A DNA stretch of 38,711 nt, taken from NCBI RefSeq assembly GCF_009735685.1, contig NZ_WHPN01000303.1, positions 1-38,711 on the forward strand, written 5' to 3'. The notes beneath the pieces were generated by a model, which saw only the letters and a program-made list of their open reading frames with translations, was not told where the DNA came from and did not search any database. The translations under genes and the position numbers were made by a program. Source of the stretch: Streptomyces lycii. GTDB lineage: Bacteria; Actinomycetota; Actinomycetes; Streptomycetales; Streptomycetaceae. Of the stretch, positions 7,751-15,985 are shown one piece after another; position 1 is the first letter of the stretch; every line of letters begins with the position of its first letter.

Positions 7751-9048
7751 GTGCCCTGGCCCTTCTGGTACGTCCTGCCGATGGCCTTGGGCGGCCGCAG
7801 CCGCTGCGCGGCCAGCGCGAGCACCAGCAGCGTGGCGACGTACGGCGTGGCCGCGACGAACTCGCGCGGCACGGCGTCGGTGAGCGCGTACCAGACGAGC
7901 AGCACCGCGGCGACGACGAGGCTCGCCACGGCCGTCTTCGTACCGGTGGTGCGGATCTTCCACAGAGCGGCGGCGATCAGCAGCACCACCACGAGCAGCA
8001 GCAGCGCGTGGACCGTGCCGCCGCCGCCGCGCAGCTGGAGGCTGTCCATGTAGCCGAACAGGCCCGCGCCCATCGCGACGCCGCCCGGCCGCCAGTTGCC
8101 GAAGATCATGGTGGCGAGGCCGATGTAGCCGCGGCCGCCGGTCTGGCCGTCGGAGTACATGTGCACGACGATCGCGAGGAACGCGCCGCCGAGCCCGGCG
8201 AGTCCGCCGGAGACCAGCAGCGCCGCGTACTTGTACGTGTAGACGTTGACGCCCAGCGACTCGGCCGCGACCGGGTTCTCACCGCAGGAGCGCAGCCGCA
8301 GGCCGAACGAGGAGCGCCAGAGCAGGAAGAACGTGCCGACGAAGAGGCCCGCGGCGACCAGCGTCAGCCAGGAGACGTTCGTGCACAGCCCGCGCGCGAT
8401 GCCCGCCGCGTCGGAGAGGAAGAACCAGTCCTTGTTCTCCAGCGTGCCGAGCCAGTCGGAGATCCAGGGCACCGAGAACGTCGACATGTCCTCCATCGGC
8501 GGCGACTGCTTCTCGTTGCCGCCGGCCTGCGCGGCGGCGCTGCCCTCCAGGCCGAACCACAGCTTGGCCAGGTACTGGGTCACGCCCAGCGCCAGGATGT
8601 TGATCGCGACACCGGAGACGATGTGGTCGACGCCGAAGGTGACGGTGGCGACGGCGTGCACCAGGCCGCCGAGCGCCCCGCCGATGACTCCGGCCAGCGC
8701 CGCGGCCCACGGGCCGTGCTGCCAGCCGATCCAGCCGGCGCAGAACGCGCCGAGCATCATCATGCCTTCGAGGCCGATGTTGATCACGCCGGCCCGCTCC
8801 GCCCAGAGGCCGCCGAGGCCCGCCAGACCGATGGGCACGGCCGCCGTCAGGGCGCCGCCGTACTGGCCGGCCGAGGAGAGGTCACGGGCACCGGTGTACG
8901 CCTGGAGCAGGGAGATCAGCAGCAGGGCGGCGGCGATGACCAGCAGCACCATCGGATACGAGAGCCTGCGCCGGCCCTTCCCGCCGCCGTCCCCCGCCCT
9001 CGGTCCGCTCAGCCCTTGGGCGATCTTGGACAAGTTGGGCATGCTCAC
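7747..9048 (-). CDS. Nucleoside ABC transporter permease (second)
   Basis: A membrane component of a BMP-type nucleoside importer, 433 residues from the GTG at 9048. The BPD_transp_2 family pattern is clear: about 8-10 hydrophobic segments, GLGGLWAERAGVINIGLEGMM-type sequence after the first pair, GVAINILALGVTQYL, and a C-terminal FGLRLRSCGENPVAAESLGV loop that contacts the ATPase. The GTG start overlaps the preceding permease stop as GTGA, with GGAGG spaced 7 nt upstream; an ATG 6 bp further in (9042) is the alternative. It is the fourth cistron of the operon and pairs with the permease at 9045-10196 as a heterodimer. A central insertion of about 50 residues rich in Glu, Gly and Ser lies between membrane segments. 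Confidence 0.92.
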   Translation of the reverse strand: MSMPNLSKIAQGLSGPRAGDGGGKGRRRLSYPMVLLVIAAALLLISLLQAYTGARDLSSAGQYGGALTAAVPIGLAGLGGLWAERAGVINIGLEGMMMLGAFCAGWIGWQHGPWAAALAGVIGGALGGLVHAVATVTFGVDHIVSGVAINILALGVTQYLAKLWFGLEGSAAAQAGGNEKQSPPMEDMSTFSVPWISDWLGTLENKDWFFLSDAAGIARGLCTNVSWLTLVAAGLFVGTFFLLWRSSFGLRLRSCGENPVAAESLGVNVYTYKYAALLVSGGLAGLGGAFLAIVVHMYSDGQTGGRGYIGLATMIFGNWRPGGVAMGAGLFGYMDSLQLRGGGGTVHALLLLVVVLLIAAALWKIRTTGTKTAVASLVVAAVLLVWYALTDAVPREFVAATPYVATLLVLALAAQRLRPPKAIGRTYQKGQGT

Positions 9049-10196
9049 GCGGACACCTCCGCCTTGTCGGTCCTCGCCTCGGCGGCGAGCTGTTCGCCGA
9101 CCTTGCGCTGCTGTGCCTTGAGTCCGTAGCGGCGGACCAGTTCGTAGGCGATGACGACGCACAGGACGATGACGCCCTGCATGACGCCGACGATCTCCTG
9201 GGCGTAGCCCTCGAATTCGAGCCGGCCGCCGGTCCGCTCCAGGAAGCCCCAGAGCAGCGCGCCGAGCGCCATGCCCACCGCGTTGTTGCGGCCGAGCAGG
9301 GCGATGGCGATGCCGGTGAAGCCGATTCCGGTCGGGAAGTCCGTGCCGTAGTTGTACGACTCGCCGAGCAGCGTCGGCATGCCGACCAGGCCGGCGACGA
9401 CGCCCGACAGCACCATGCTGGTGACGACCATCCGCTTGACGCCGACACCGCTGGCCCGGGCGGCCTCCTCGGAGCGTCCGACGGTGCGCAGGTCGAAGCC
9501 GAAGCGGGTGCGGCCCAGCAGGTACCAGTAGAGGAAGCCGACGACCACGGCGACCACGATGAAGCCGTTGACCGGGTCTTCCTGGGTGGGGATGGAGAAG
9601 AAGTGCGCCGCTTCCGGGATGGGCTCGGTGTGGATCAGGTTGCCGTCCCGGACCGCGAGGCGCCCCTCGTGCAGGAAGTAGCCGATGATCGCGGCGGCGA
9701 TGGAGTTCAGCATGATGGTGCTGATGACCTCGCTGACGCCGCGGGTGGTCTTCAGCAGGCCGGCGATGCCGGACCAGACCGCGCCCACGAGCATCGCGAC
9801 GATCATGACGACCGCGATCTGGAGGAAGCCGGGCAGCGCGAGCGCGCCGCCGACGACGGCGGCGAAGAAGGCCGCGATGCGGTACTGCCCGTCGACGCCG
9901 ATGTTGAAGAGGTTCATCCGGAAGCCGATGGCGACGGCCAGCGCGGACAGGAAGTACGGGATCGCCTTGTTGATGATGACGACCTGGCTGTCGCTCTTCG
10001 AGCCGTAGTCGACCATGATCGAGAAGGCCCGGAACGGGTCGTCACCGGTGGTCAGGAAGATCACCGAGGTGATGGCGAGCGCCGCGACGATCGCGAGCAC
10101 CGGGGCCGCGACCGCCAGGAGCAGCTTGTCCTTGTCGATCTTCTTGCGCGGCGGCCGGTCCGCCACCGCCGTCTGCTGCCGGGGCTGCTCCTTCAC
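9045..10196 (-). CDS. Nucleoside ABC transporter permease (first)
   Basis: A 383-residue inner-membrane permease of the BPD_transp_2 family. The basic cytosolic N-terminus (PPRKKIDKDK) is followed by a first long hydrophobic helix (residues 27-49) and about eight more. Family sequence includes IGFRMNLFNIGVDGQYRIAAF, IWSGIAGLLKTTRGVSEVISTIMLN and the EAA-like loop FDLRTVGRSEEAARASGV. With the partner permease it forms the pore through which nucleosides delivered by the BMP lipoprotein pass. The GTG start overlaps the ATPase stop as GTGA, and its own stop overlaps the next permease as GTGA, so the three transporter genes are translationally coupled. Confidence 0.92.
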   Translation of the reverse strand: MKEQPRQQTAVADRPPRKKIDKDKLLLAVAAPVLAIVAALAITSVIFLTTGDDPFRAFSIMVDYGSKSDSQVVIINKAIPYFLSALAVAIGFRMNLFNIGVDGQYRIAAFFAAVVGGALALPGFLQIAVVMIVAMLVGAVWSGIAGLLKTTRGVSEVISTIMLNSIAAAIIGYFLHEGRLAVRDGNLIHTEPIPEAAHFFSIPTQEDPVNGFIVVAVVVGFLYWYLLGRTRFGFDLRTVGRSEEAARASGVGVKRMVVTSMVLSGVVAGLVGMPTLLGESYNYGTDFPTGIGFTGIAIALLGRNNAVGMALGALLWGFLERTGGRLEFEGYAQEIVGVMQGVIVLCVVIAYELVRRYGLKAQQRKVGEQLAAEARTDKAEVSA

Positions 10197-11821
10197 CGGG
10201 TGTCACCCCCGTCCCGCTGCTCGCCGGGCTGGTCGCTGTCCTGGGCGGTGTCCCGCCCGTCCTCGTGTTCGAGGTGGCCGCTGGCCGCGCCGGTCATGGC
10301 CGAGCCCAACTCCTCCGGGGTGATGGTGGCGGGGTCCGCGTCCGCGACGAGGCGGCCGCGGTACATGACCCGCAGGGTGTCCGAGAGCCCGATCAGCTCG
10401 TCCAGGTCGGCGGAGATCAGCAGCACCGCCAGGCCCTCACGGCGCGCCTCGCGGATCTGGTCCCAGATCTGCGCCTGCGCGCCGACGTCCACGCCCCGGG
10501 TGGGGTGCGCGGCGATCAGCAGCTTGGGGTGGTGGCTCATCTCGCGGCCGACGATCAGCTTCTGCTGGTTGCCGCCGGAGAGGCTGGCGGCGGTGACCTC
10601 GATGCCGGGGGTGCGGACGTCGTAGTCCCGCACGATGCGGGCGGTGTCGCTGCGGGCGGCCTTGAGGTCGAGCCGGCCGCCCCTGCTGTTCGGCTCCTCG
10701 GTGACATGGCCGAGGATGCGGTTCTCCCAGAGCGGGGCCTCCAGCAGCAGGCCGTGCCGGTGCCGGTCCTCGGGGATGTAGCCGATGCCGTCCTCGCGCC
10801 GCTTCCGGGTGGACGCGCGGGAGATGTCGTCGCCGTCCAGGGTGATCCGGCCGCCGTCCGGGTCGCGCATCCCCATGACGGCCTCGACCAGTTCGGCCTG
10901 GCCGTTGCCCTCGACACCGGCGATGCCCAGCACCTCGCCCTTGCGGATGCCGAACGAGACGCCGTCGAGCACGGCCCGTACGACACCGTCGGAGTCGGTC
11001 GCCGAGAGATGCAGCCCGTCGACGTCCAGCATGACCGTGTCGGTGACGGTCGACTCGCGGGTCTCCGGCGAGGGCAGTTCGCTGCCGACCATCAGCTCGG
11101 CGAGCTGCTTGGGGGTCACCTCGGACGGGTGCACGGAGGCGACGGTGGTGCCGCGCCGGATGACGGTGATGTCGTCGGCGACGGACAGCACCTCGCCCAG
11201 CTTGTGCGAGATGAAGATGACCGTCAGGCCCTCGGCCTTCAGCTCGCGCAGGTTGTCGAACAGCGCGTCGACCTCCTGCGGGACGAGCACGGCCGTCGGC
11301 TCGTCGAGGATCAGCGTGCGGGCGCCGCGGTAGAGGACCTTGAGGATCTCCACGCGCTGCCGGTCGGCGACGCCGAGGTCCTCGACCAGCAGGTCGGGCC
11401 GGACGTTCAGGCCGTACGCCTCGGACAGCTCCATGATCTTGGCGCGGGCCCTGCCGGAGATGCCGTACAGCTTCTCCGCGCCGAGGACGACGTTCTCGGC
11501 GACGGTGAGGTTGTCGGCGAGCATGAAGTGCTGGTGGACCATGCCGATGCCGCGGCCGATGGCGTCGGCGGGACTGCCGAACGACACCCGGTCGCCGTCC
11601 ACGGCGATGCTGCCCTCGTCCGGCTTCTGCATGCCGTAGAGGATCTTCATCAGGGTGGACTTGCCGGCCCCGTTCTCACCGACGAGGGCGTGGACGGTGC
11701 CCCGCCGGACCGTGATGTCGATGTCGTGGTTGGCCACGACACCGGGGAACCGCTTGGTGATGCCCCGCAGTTCTACGGCGGGCGCGCTGTCCGCGCGGGG
11801 GCTGCTGCTGGACGCTTTGAT
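10193..11821 (-). CDS. Nucleoside ABC transporter ATP-binding protein (two-domain), apparent ATC start
   Basis: A sugar/nucleoside-type ATPase with two fused nucleotide-binding domains, energising the adjacent permeases. Domain 1 has Walker A GENGAGKST, then LGVADRQRVEILKVL in place of a strict signature, and Walker B LILDEPTA. Domain 2 has the degenerate P-loop GVEGNGQAEL and a full LSGGNQQK signature with AHPTRGVDVGAQ. The first canonical start (GTG at 11737) would remove the first strand and aromatic A-loop (VELRGITKRFPGV). Upstream the frame is open only to a TAG at 11917 and contains no ATG, GTG, TTG or CTG. It does contain an ATC at 11821 placed 6 nt after AGGAGAG, giving 542 residues. 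I take ATC as the start; a base error or mutated ATG is possible. Confidence 0.85.
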   Translation of the reverse strand: MKASSSSPRADSAPAVELRGITKRFPGVVANHDIDITVRRGTVHALVGENGAGKSTLMKILYGMQKPDEGSIAVDGDRVSFGSPADAIGRGIGMVHQHFMLADNLTVAENVVLGAEKLYGISGRARAKIMELSEAYGLNVRPDLLVEDLGVADRQRVEILKVLYRGARTLILDEPTAVLVPQEVDALFDNLRELKAEGLTVIFISHKLGEVLSVADDITVIRRGTTVASVHPSEVTPKQLAELMVGSELPSPETRESTVTDTVMLDVDGLHLSATDSDGVVRAVLDGVSFGIRKGEVLGIAGVEGNGQAELVEAVMGMRDPDGGRITLDGDDISRASTRKRREDGIGYIPEDRHRHGLLLEAPLWENRILGHVTEEPNSRGGRLDLKAARSDTARIVRDYDVRTPGIEVTAASLSGGNQQKLIVGREMSHHPKLLIAAHPTRGVDVGAQAQIWDQIREARREGLAVLLISADLDELIGLSDTLRVMYRGRLVADADPATITPEELGSAMTGAASGHLEHEDGRDTAQDSDQPGEQRDGGDTR

Positions 11822-11930
11822 GGCGCACTCTCCTCGGGAAAGGGAGCGGGGACGGGCCGCCCGGCCAGGGCCGGACCTGACGGGGCGGCCGCCGAGGACG
11901 GGACGTAGGCGACGCTATCGTGCCGGGCGG

Positions 11931-11948
11931 ACGCTACGCGCGTAGCGT
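11931..11948. promoter_or_regulatory. Candidate nucleoside-regulon operator, copy 2
   Basis: Perfect 18-bp palindrome ACGCTACGCGCGTAGCGT with CTACGCGCGTAG at its centre, in the gap between the BMP-lipoprotein stop and the ABC ATPase. A TAGCGT box (11917-11912, minus strand) lies 13 bp downstream, so the palindrome would cover the -35 region of an internal promoter. Confidence 0.65.
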
Positions 11949-11959
11949 CGCGTCCGCTG

Positions 11960-11997
11960 TTCGGCCCGGGGAGGGCCGCTGCCTTCCCCGGGCCGAA
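11960..11997 (-). terminator. Intra-operon hairpin after the BMP gene
   Basis: Perfect 13-bp stem (TTCGGCCCGGGGA at 11960-11972 with its complement at 11985-11997) and a 12-nt loop, 23 bp beyond the lipoprotein stop. It probably stops most transcripts or stabilises the lipoprotein mRNA, so that the binding protein is made in excess over the permease complex. Confidence 0.7.
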
Positions 11998-12020
11998 GCT
12001 CAGCCGGTGAGCGCGGCGGG

Positions 12021-13055
12021 TCAGCCCTTCGGCTGCTCGTCCACCTTGATCTCGCCGCTGATGATCTTTTCCTTCGCCTCTTCGATCTGCGGCATGATGT
12101 CGTCGATGTTGCCGCCGGACTTGGCGAGCCGGACGCCACCGTCCTTGAGGAGATAGGCGTTGGTGCCGGTCAGCGGCTTGCCCTCCTCGACGCTCTTGAT
12201 CAGGTCGAACACCGCCACGTCGACGTTCTTCATCATCGAGGTGAGGATCGACTCCTTGTACTGCGCCAGCCCGGGCTGGAGGTACTGGTCGGAGTCGACG
12301 CCGATCGCCCAGGCGCCCTTCTTCTTCGCGATGGACTCGACGGAACCGGCGCCGGACTGGCCGGCCGCGGTGTAGATCACGTCGATGTCGCGGTCGAGCA
12401 TGCCCTTGGCCTTCGCCTTGGCGGCGGCCGGGTCGTTGAAGCCCTTGTCGTTGTTCGGGTAGAGGTACTCCGGAACGACCTTGACGTCCTTCTTGGTCTC
12501 CTTCACGCCCTGGATGAAGCCCGCCTCGAACTTGCGGATCAGGGCGTTCTGGGTGCCGCCGATGAAGCCGACCTTGTCGGTCTTGGTCTTCAGCGCGGCG
12601 GCGACCCCGGCGAGGTAGGAGCCCTCGTGCTCGGAGAAGACCATGCTGTCGATGTTCTTGCCCTTGGCGACCGCGTCGACCACGCCGAAGGTCGTGTCCG
12701 GGAAGTCCTTGGCCACCTTGGTGATCGACTTCTCGTAGTTGAAGCCGACGCCGATGACGGGGTTGTAACCGGCCTCCGCGAGCTGGCTGAGCCGCTGCTC
12801 GCGGTCGGCCTCGGTCTCGTTGTTCTTGGCCGTCATCATCTTGGCGTCGACGCCCAGCTCCTTCTTGGCCTTGTCGACACCGCGGGCGGCGGACTCGTTG
12901 AACGAGTGGTCGTCGCGGCCGCCGACGTCGAAGGCCAGCCCGACGCCCTTGTCCTGGCCACCCGACTCGGTCGAGGACTCACCGCAGGCGGTGGCCGTGA
13001 ATGCGAGTGCCGCGGAGGCGATGCTCGCGGCTGCGATCTTGGTTACCCGGCGCAA
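12021..13055 (-). CDS. BMP-family nucleoside-binding lipoprotein
   Basis: The extracellular solute-binding lipoprotein of the nucleoside ABC importer (BMP/PnrA/Med family), 344 residues. It has a basic start, a hydrophobic signal and a lipobox ending A-T-A-C with lipidated Cys24. The mature part shows the family pattern GVGLAFDVGGRDDHSFNESAARGV, VIGVGFNYEKSITKVA, FSEHEGSYLAGVAAAL and DVIYTAAGQSGAG. The TTG start at 13055 is chosen because it opens the signal peptide directly and has AAGGGGAAG just upstream; longer in-frame starts would bury the signal. It is followed by a terminator hairpin and an operator before the ATPase gene. The promoter (TACGAT at 13114-13109) is overlapped by a CTACGCGCGTAG-like site. 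Confidence 0.93.
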   Translation of the reverse strand: MRRVTKIAAASIASAALAFTATACGESSTESGGQDKGVGLAFDVGGRDDHSFNESAARGVDKAKKELGVDAKMMTAKNNETEADREQRLSQLAEAGYNPVIGVGFNYEKSITKVAKDFPDTTFGVVDAVAKGKNIDSMVFSEHEGSYLAGVAAALKTKTDKVGFIGGTQNALIRKFEAGFIQGVKETKKDVKVVPEYLYPNNDKGFNDPAAAKAKAKGMLDRDIDVIYTAAGQSGAGSVESIAKKKGAWAIGVDSDQYLQPGLAQYKESILTSMMKNVDVAVFDLIKSVEEGKPLTGTNAYLLKDGGVRLAKSGGNIDDIMPQIEEAKEKIISGEIKVDEQPKG

Positions 13056-13108
13056 GAGGACTTCCCCTTCGGACGAAAGCGCCTCTCTGACGGCGCTGGT
13101 TTCGCCGC

Positions 13109-13124
13109 ATCGTAACGCGCGTAG
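13109..13124 (-). promoter_or_regulatory. BMP-gene promoter with nucleoside-regulon operator, copy 3
   Basis: On the minus strand, the TACGAT -10 box (13114-13109) is immediately preceded by CTACGCGCGTTA (13124-13113), which matches CTACGCGCGTAG at 10 of 12 positions and overlaps the first bases of the -10. GTTTTC lies 17 bp upstream of the -10 as a weak -35. The location is a classic repression position. Confidence 0.55.
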
Positions 13125-13220
13125 ATGCCAGGAAAACACCTCTTGCACAGCCGTTATCGGATTGACGTCCAAACGGTGTCCGACGTGCGCTGTCGACGTC
13201 CTGACCCGCTCCTGCCGGCT

Positions 13221-13245
13221 CCCGCCGCACAGCTCCGGCGGCGGG
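13221..13245 (-). terminator. Terminator of the amidohydrolase gene
   Basis: Perfect 8-bp stem CCCGCCGC (13221-13228) with GCGGCGGG (13238-13245) and a 9-nt loop, placed directly after the stop codon at 13247 on the minus strand. Confidence 0.6.
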
Positions 13246-13246
13246 T

Positions 13247-14500
13247 CTACTGCCGGTGGCCGTCCAGCAGCGCCGCCGCCGTGAACAGCTCCACGCCCAC
13301 CCGGATCGCCTCCTCGTCGACGTCGAAGTCCCCGCGGTGCAGGTCGCGCCGGGCCGTGTCGCCGGGCCGCCGGACGCCGAGCCGGGCCATGGCGCCCGGG
13401 ACCCGCTCCAGATACCAGGAGAAGTCCTCGCCGCCCAGGCTCTGCTCGGTGTCCTCGATGGCGTGCAGTCCGCGCCGCACCGTCATCGCGGAGTGCAGCA
13501 GCTCGGTGGTGTCGTGCTCGTTGACGACCGGCGGGACGCCGCGCACGTAGTCGATCTGCGACTTGGCGCCGTACAGGGTCGCGATCTCGTCGATCGCGGC
13601 GTGCACCAGGTCGGGTGCCGCGCGCCAGGAGGGCAGGTCGAGGCAGCGGACGGTGCCGGACAGCTCGGCGTGCTGCGGGATGACGTTGCAGGCGTGCCCC
13701 GTCTCCAGGCGGCCCCAGGTCACGGCGAGGCCGGAGCGGGTGTCGACCCGGCGCGCGAGCAGCGCGGGCACATCGGCGGCGACCCGGGCGGCGGCCGTCA
13801 CCAGGTCGGTGGTGAGGTGCGGGCGCGCGGTGTGCCCGCCCGCGCCGTCGAGGGAGACCTCCAGCCGGTCACAGGCGGAGGTGATCGGGCCGGCGCGCAG
13901 GCCGATCCGGCCGGCGTCGACCCGCGGGTCGCAGTGCACCGCGAGGATGCGGCCGACGCCGTCGAGGACGCCCGCCTCGATCGCGTCGGGCGCGCCGCCG
14001 GGCAGCACCTCCTCGGCGGGCTGGAAGACCAGCCGGACGGGGTGCGCGAGGCGGCCCTGCCGGTGCAGCTCGGCGAGCACCAGCCCGGCGCCCAGCACGA
14101 CGGTGGTGTGCACGTCGTGTCCGCAGGCGTGGGCGCGGCTGGGCACGGTCGACCGGTAGGACACGGTCTTGGTGTCCGGGATGGGCAGCGCGTCGATGTC
14201 CGCGCGGAGCGCGATGACGGGGCGGTCCCCCGCGTCCGGGCCGATGTCGCACACGAGTCCCGTGCCGGCGGGGAGTACGCGGGGCACGAGGCCCGCCCGC
14301 TCCAGCCGGGCCTTGATCGCGGCGGTGGTACGGAATTCCTGGTTGCCCAGCTCGGGATGCATGTGGACATCGCGGCGGAAGGCGACCAGCTCGGCGTACA
14401 GGGCGTCGGGCAGCTCTCCGGGCATCGCGGGCCCGGCGGTCGCGCCCCGGGCGGCCGCGGCCGGCTCCTCGGGCAGCTCGGCGCCGGACTCGCGGGACAT
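13247..14500 (-). CDS. M20-family amidohydrolase
   Basis: A zinc or manganese metallohydrolase of the M20D type (hippurate, N-acyl-amino-acid or IAA-amino-acid amidohydrolase group), 417 residues. Motifs in order: RRDVHMHPELGNQEFRT near the N-terminus, ALRADIDALP, the metal ligands in ACGHDVHTT, FQPAEEVLPGGA with catalytic Glu, AVHCDP, GAGGHTARPH in the dimerisation domain and the C-terminal GGEDFSWYLE. The ATG at 14500 is preferred because AGGGTGA lies upstream; a GTG at 14539 is also in frame. The substrate is not predictable. It has its own terminator and precedes the BMP gene, so it is probably not part of the transporter operon. Confidence 0.9.
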   Translation of the reverse strand: MSRESGAELPEEPAAAARGATAGPAMPGELPDALYAELVAFRRDVHMHPELGNQEFRTTAAIKARLERAGLVPRVLPAGTGLVCDIGPDAGDRPVIALRADIDALPIPDTKTVSYRSTVPSRAHACGHDVHTTVVLGAGLVLAELHRQGRLAHPVRLVFQPAEEVLPGGAPDAIEAGVLDGVGRILAVHCDPRVDAGRIGLRAGPITSACDRLEVSLDGAGGHTARPHLTTDLVTAAARVAADVPALLARRVDTRSGLAVTWGRLETGHACNVIPQHAELSGTVRCLDLPSWRAAPDLVHAAIDEIATLYGAKSQIDYVRGVPPVVNEHDTTELLHSAMTVRRGLHAIEDTEQSLGGEDFSWYLERVPGAMARLGVRRPGDTARRDLHRGDFDVDEEAIRVGVELFTAAALLDGHRQ

Positions 14501-14722
14501 CACGTGGTTCACCCTGTGCAGGGTACGGCGGTTGGGCACTCCGTTGTCTCTCGATCAACAAAAGTTCAGCCCGTCAGGGGAGGAGAAATTTCCGCCGCCC
14601 GCCGCATGACCACGTTTTCTGTGGGGTAGGAGACCTGAATCACCTTCTGCGGATTTTTTCTCCGCGACCCCCTCTCGTCTCACGATGTGAACAACTGCCG
14701 CCGTGCGGCGCCCGGTACGTCG
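14501..14722. other. AT-richer spacer between the nonulosonate operon and the amidohydrolase gene
   Basis: No gene seen. It contains a weak hairpin GCGGA-N7-TCCGC (14649-14665) with a T-rich loop that could help end the minus-strand polymer operon, plus AT-rich stretches near 14560-14620 that probably contain the amidohydrolase promoter. Confidence 0.35.
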
Positions 14723-15940
14723 TCACTGCCCGGCGGCGGGTGCCGGGGGCAGCCTGACCACATCCCGGGCGGTGCCGGTGACTCCGGCGAGGAAGCCCTG
14801 GGCCCGGGGCGAGGCGCCCTCCGTCAGCCACGCCGGGTCGATGTCACAGGCCGAGACCCGTACCTCGGTGCCCGCGAGCGCGAGCGGCAGCGTGTGCAGC
14901 ACGGTCGAGGGGAAGCTCACGACGGTCCGCCCGATCGGTCCGCGCCGCGCGATCAGTTCCAGCGGCAGCTCTGGCCGTACGATCTCCAGCCCCAGTTCGT
15001 CGCCGATCCGGTGCAGCTTCTCGGTGCTCTCCCGCCGGTGGGCGAAGTAGCGGGTGGCGCCGTACGCGCGGGCGAGGTCCTTCACCGCCCGCAGATAGTG
15101 CTCCTCGTCGACCACGCCCGTCTCGGCGAGGGACGTGCCGACCAGGTCCGCACCCCTGGTGAGCGTGGGCGGGCCGAACCGCTCCCGGGTCCACGCGAAA
15201 TCGTTCGGGGTGACGGTGACGCCCGGGGGCGCCTCCACCGGCATCGCGCTGAACACCTCGACGCGGTGGCCCGGCCGGGGCGTGAGCCGTTTGCGCGCGG
15301 CGGCGGAGACCGGCGCGTACGCCGTGTCCCGCAGGCCCCGCGCGCCGGTGCCGCTGCGGTGCCAGCGCACCAGCGGCTCCTCCTTGGCGAGTTGGGACAC
15401 GAACTCCATGGTCGCCGTGCCGTCGTCGACGACCACGGTCTCGGGCGCCCTGGACAGGGTCAGCAGCAGCTGCACATACCGGGAGAACGGGTCGCCGATG
15501 ACGATCCGGCGGGCCCGCCGCAGCGCGGCCGCGAGGCCGCCCACCGTGCGCAGCGGTGCCGTGGCGCCGCCGCGGGCGTCCTCCCAGCGGACCCCGACGC
15601 CTTCCTCCCGGGCGAGTTCGGCCATCCGCCGCAGCTGCCCCCGGGTCATGGGGTCGTTGTTCGACAGCACGACCACCGTGAGCCGGGGCGACACCGCGGA
15701 ACCGGCACCGGAACCGGCACCGGCCGCCGTGGCTCCGGCGTGCCCGTACGCGGCACGGCGCGCGTGCAGCCATTCGAGGACGTTCAGCAGCTGGACCGGG
15801 CTCTCGACGAAGGCGAGGGTGTCGCCCGCGAGCGGTCCGGCCGGGTCGGTGGCGGCACGCCGGGCGGCCCGGCCGCGGGACGCACGCCCGGTGCGCCCCG
15901 CGGCCGGTTCCGGCTCGCCGCCGCGGGAGGATCTGCTCAC
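14723..15940 (-). CDS. Sialyltransferase-like glycosyltransferase (GT-B)
   Basis: A 405-residue putative nonulosonate transferase. After a basic, Ala/Arg-rich N-terminus of about 40 residues it reads LAFVESPVQLLNVLEWLHA, a strand-helix typical of the bacterial GT52/polysialyltransferase group. It then shows the D-D-G motif (VVVDDGTATMEF), a His-containing turn YFAHRRES at the place of the HP motif, and a Ser/Thr motif VVSFPSTVLHTLPLAL. These three motifs are the catalytic and CMP-binding landmarks of bacterial sialyltransferases. It is the last gene of the minus operon, 45 bp after the NeuB-type synthase, consistent with use of CMP-nonulosonate. The GTG start at 15940 follows GAGAGGA. The exact family assignment is by motif only. 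Confidence 0.7.
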   Translation of the reverse strand: MSRSSRGGEPEPAAGRTGRASRGRAARRAATDPAGPLAGDTLAFVESPVQLLNVLEWLHARRAAYGHAGATAAGAGSGAGSAVSPRLTVVVLSNNDPMTRGQLRRMAELAREEGVGVRWEDARGGATAPLRTVGGLAAALRRARRIVIGDPFSRYVQLLLTLSRAPETVVVDDGTATMEFVSQLAKEEPLVRWHRSGTGARGLRDTAYAPVSAAARKRLTPRPGHRVEVFSAMPVEAPPGVTVTPNDFAWTRERFGPPTLTRGADLVGTSLAETGVVDEEHYLRAVKDLARAYGATRYFAHRRESTEKLHRIGDELGLEIVRPELPLELIARRGPIGRTVVSFPSTVLHTLPLALAGTEVRVSACDIDPAWLTEGASPRAQGFLAGVTGTARDVVRLPPAPAAGQ

Positions 15941-15985
15941 CGCTGGGGTCCTCTCGGACGAGGGAGGTGATGAGCTTGGCGGTGT

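Noticed and set aside
14649..14665. Rho-independent terminator with T tract
   Set aside because: Only a 5-bp stem; the T run is in the loop rather than after the stem, so it is kept only as a weak note on the spacer.
15050..15080. Further nucleoside-operator-like TACGCGCG near 15062
   Set aside because: Only half of the palindrome is present, and it lies inside the sialyltransferase-like coding sequence.
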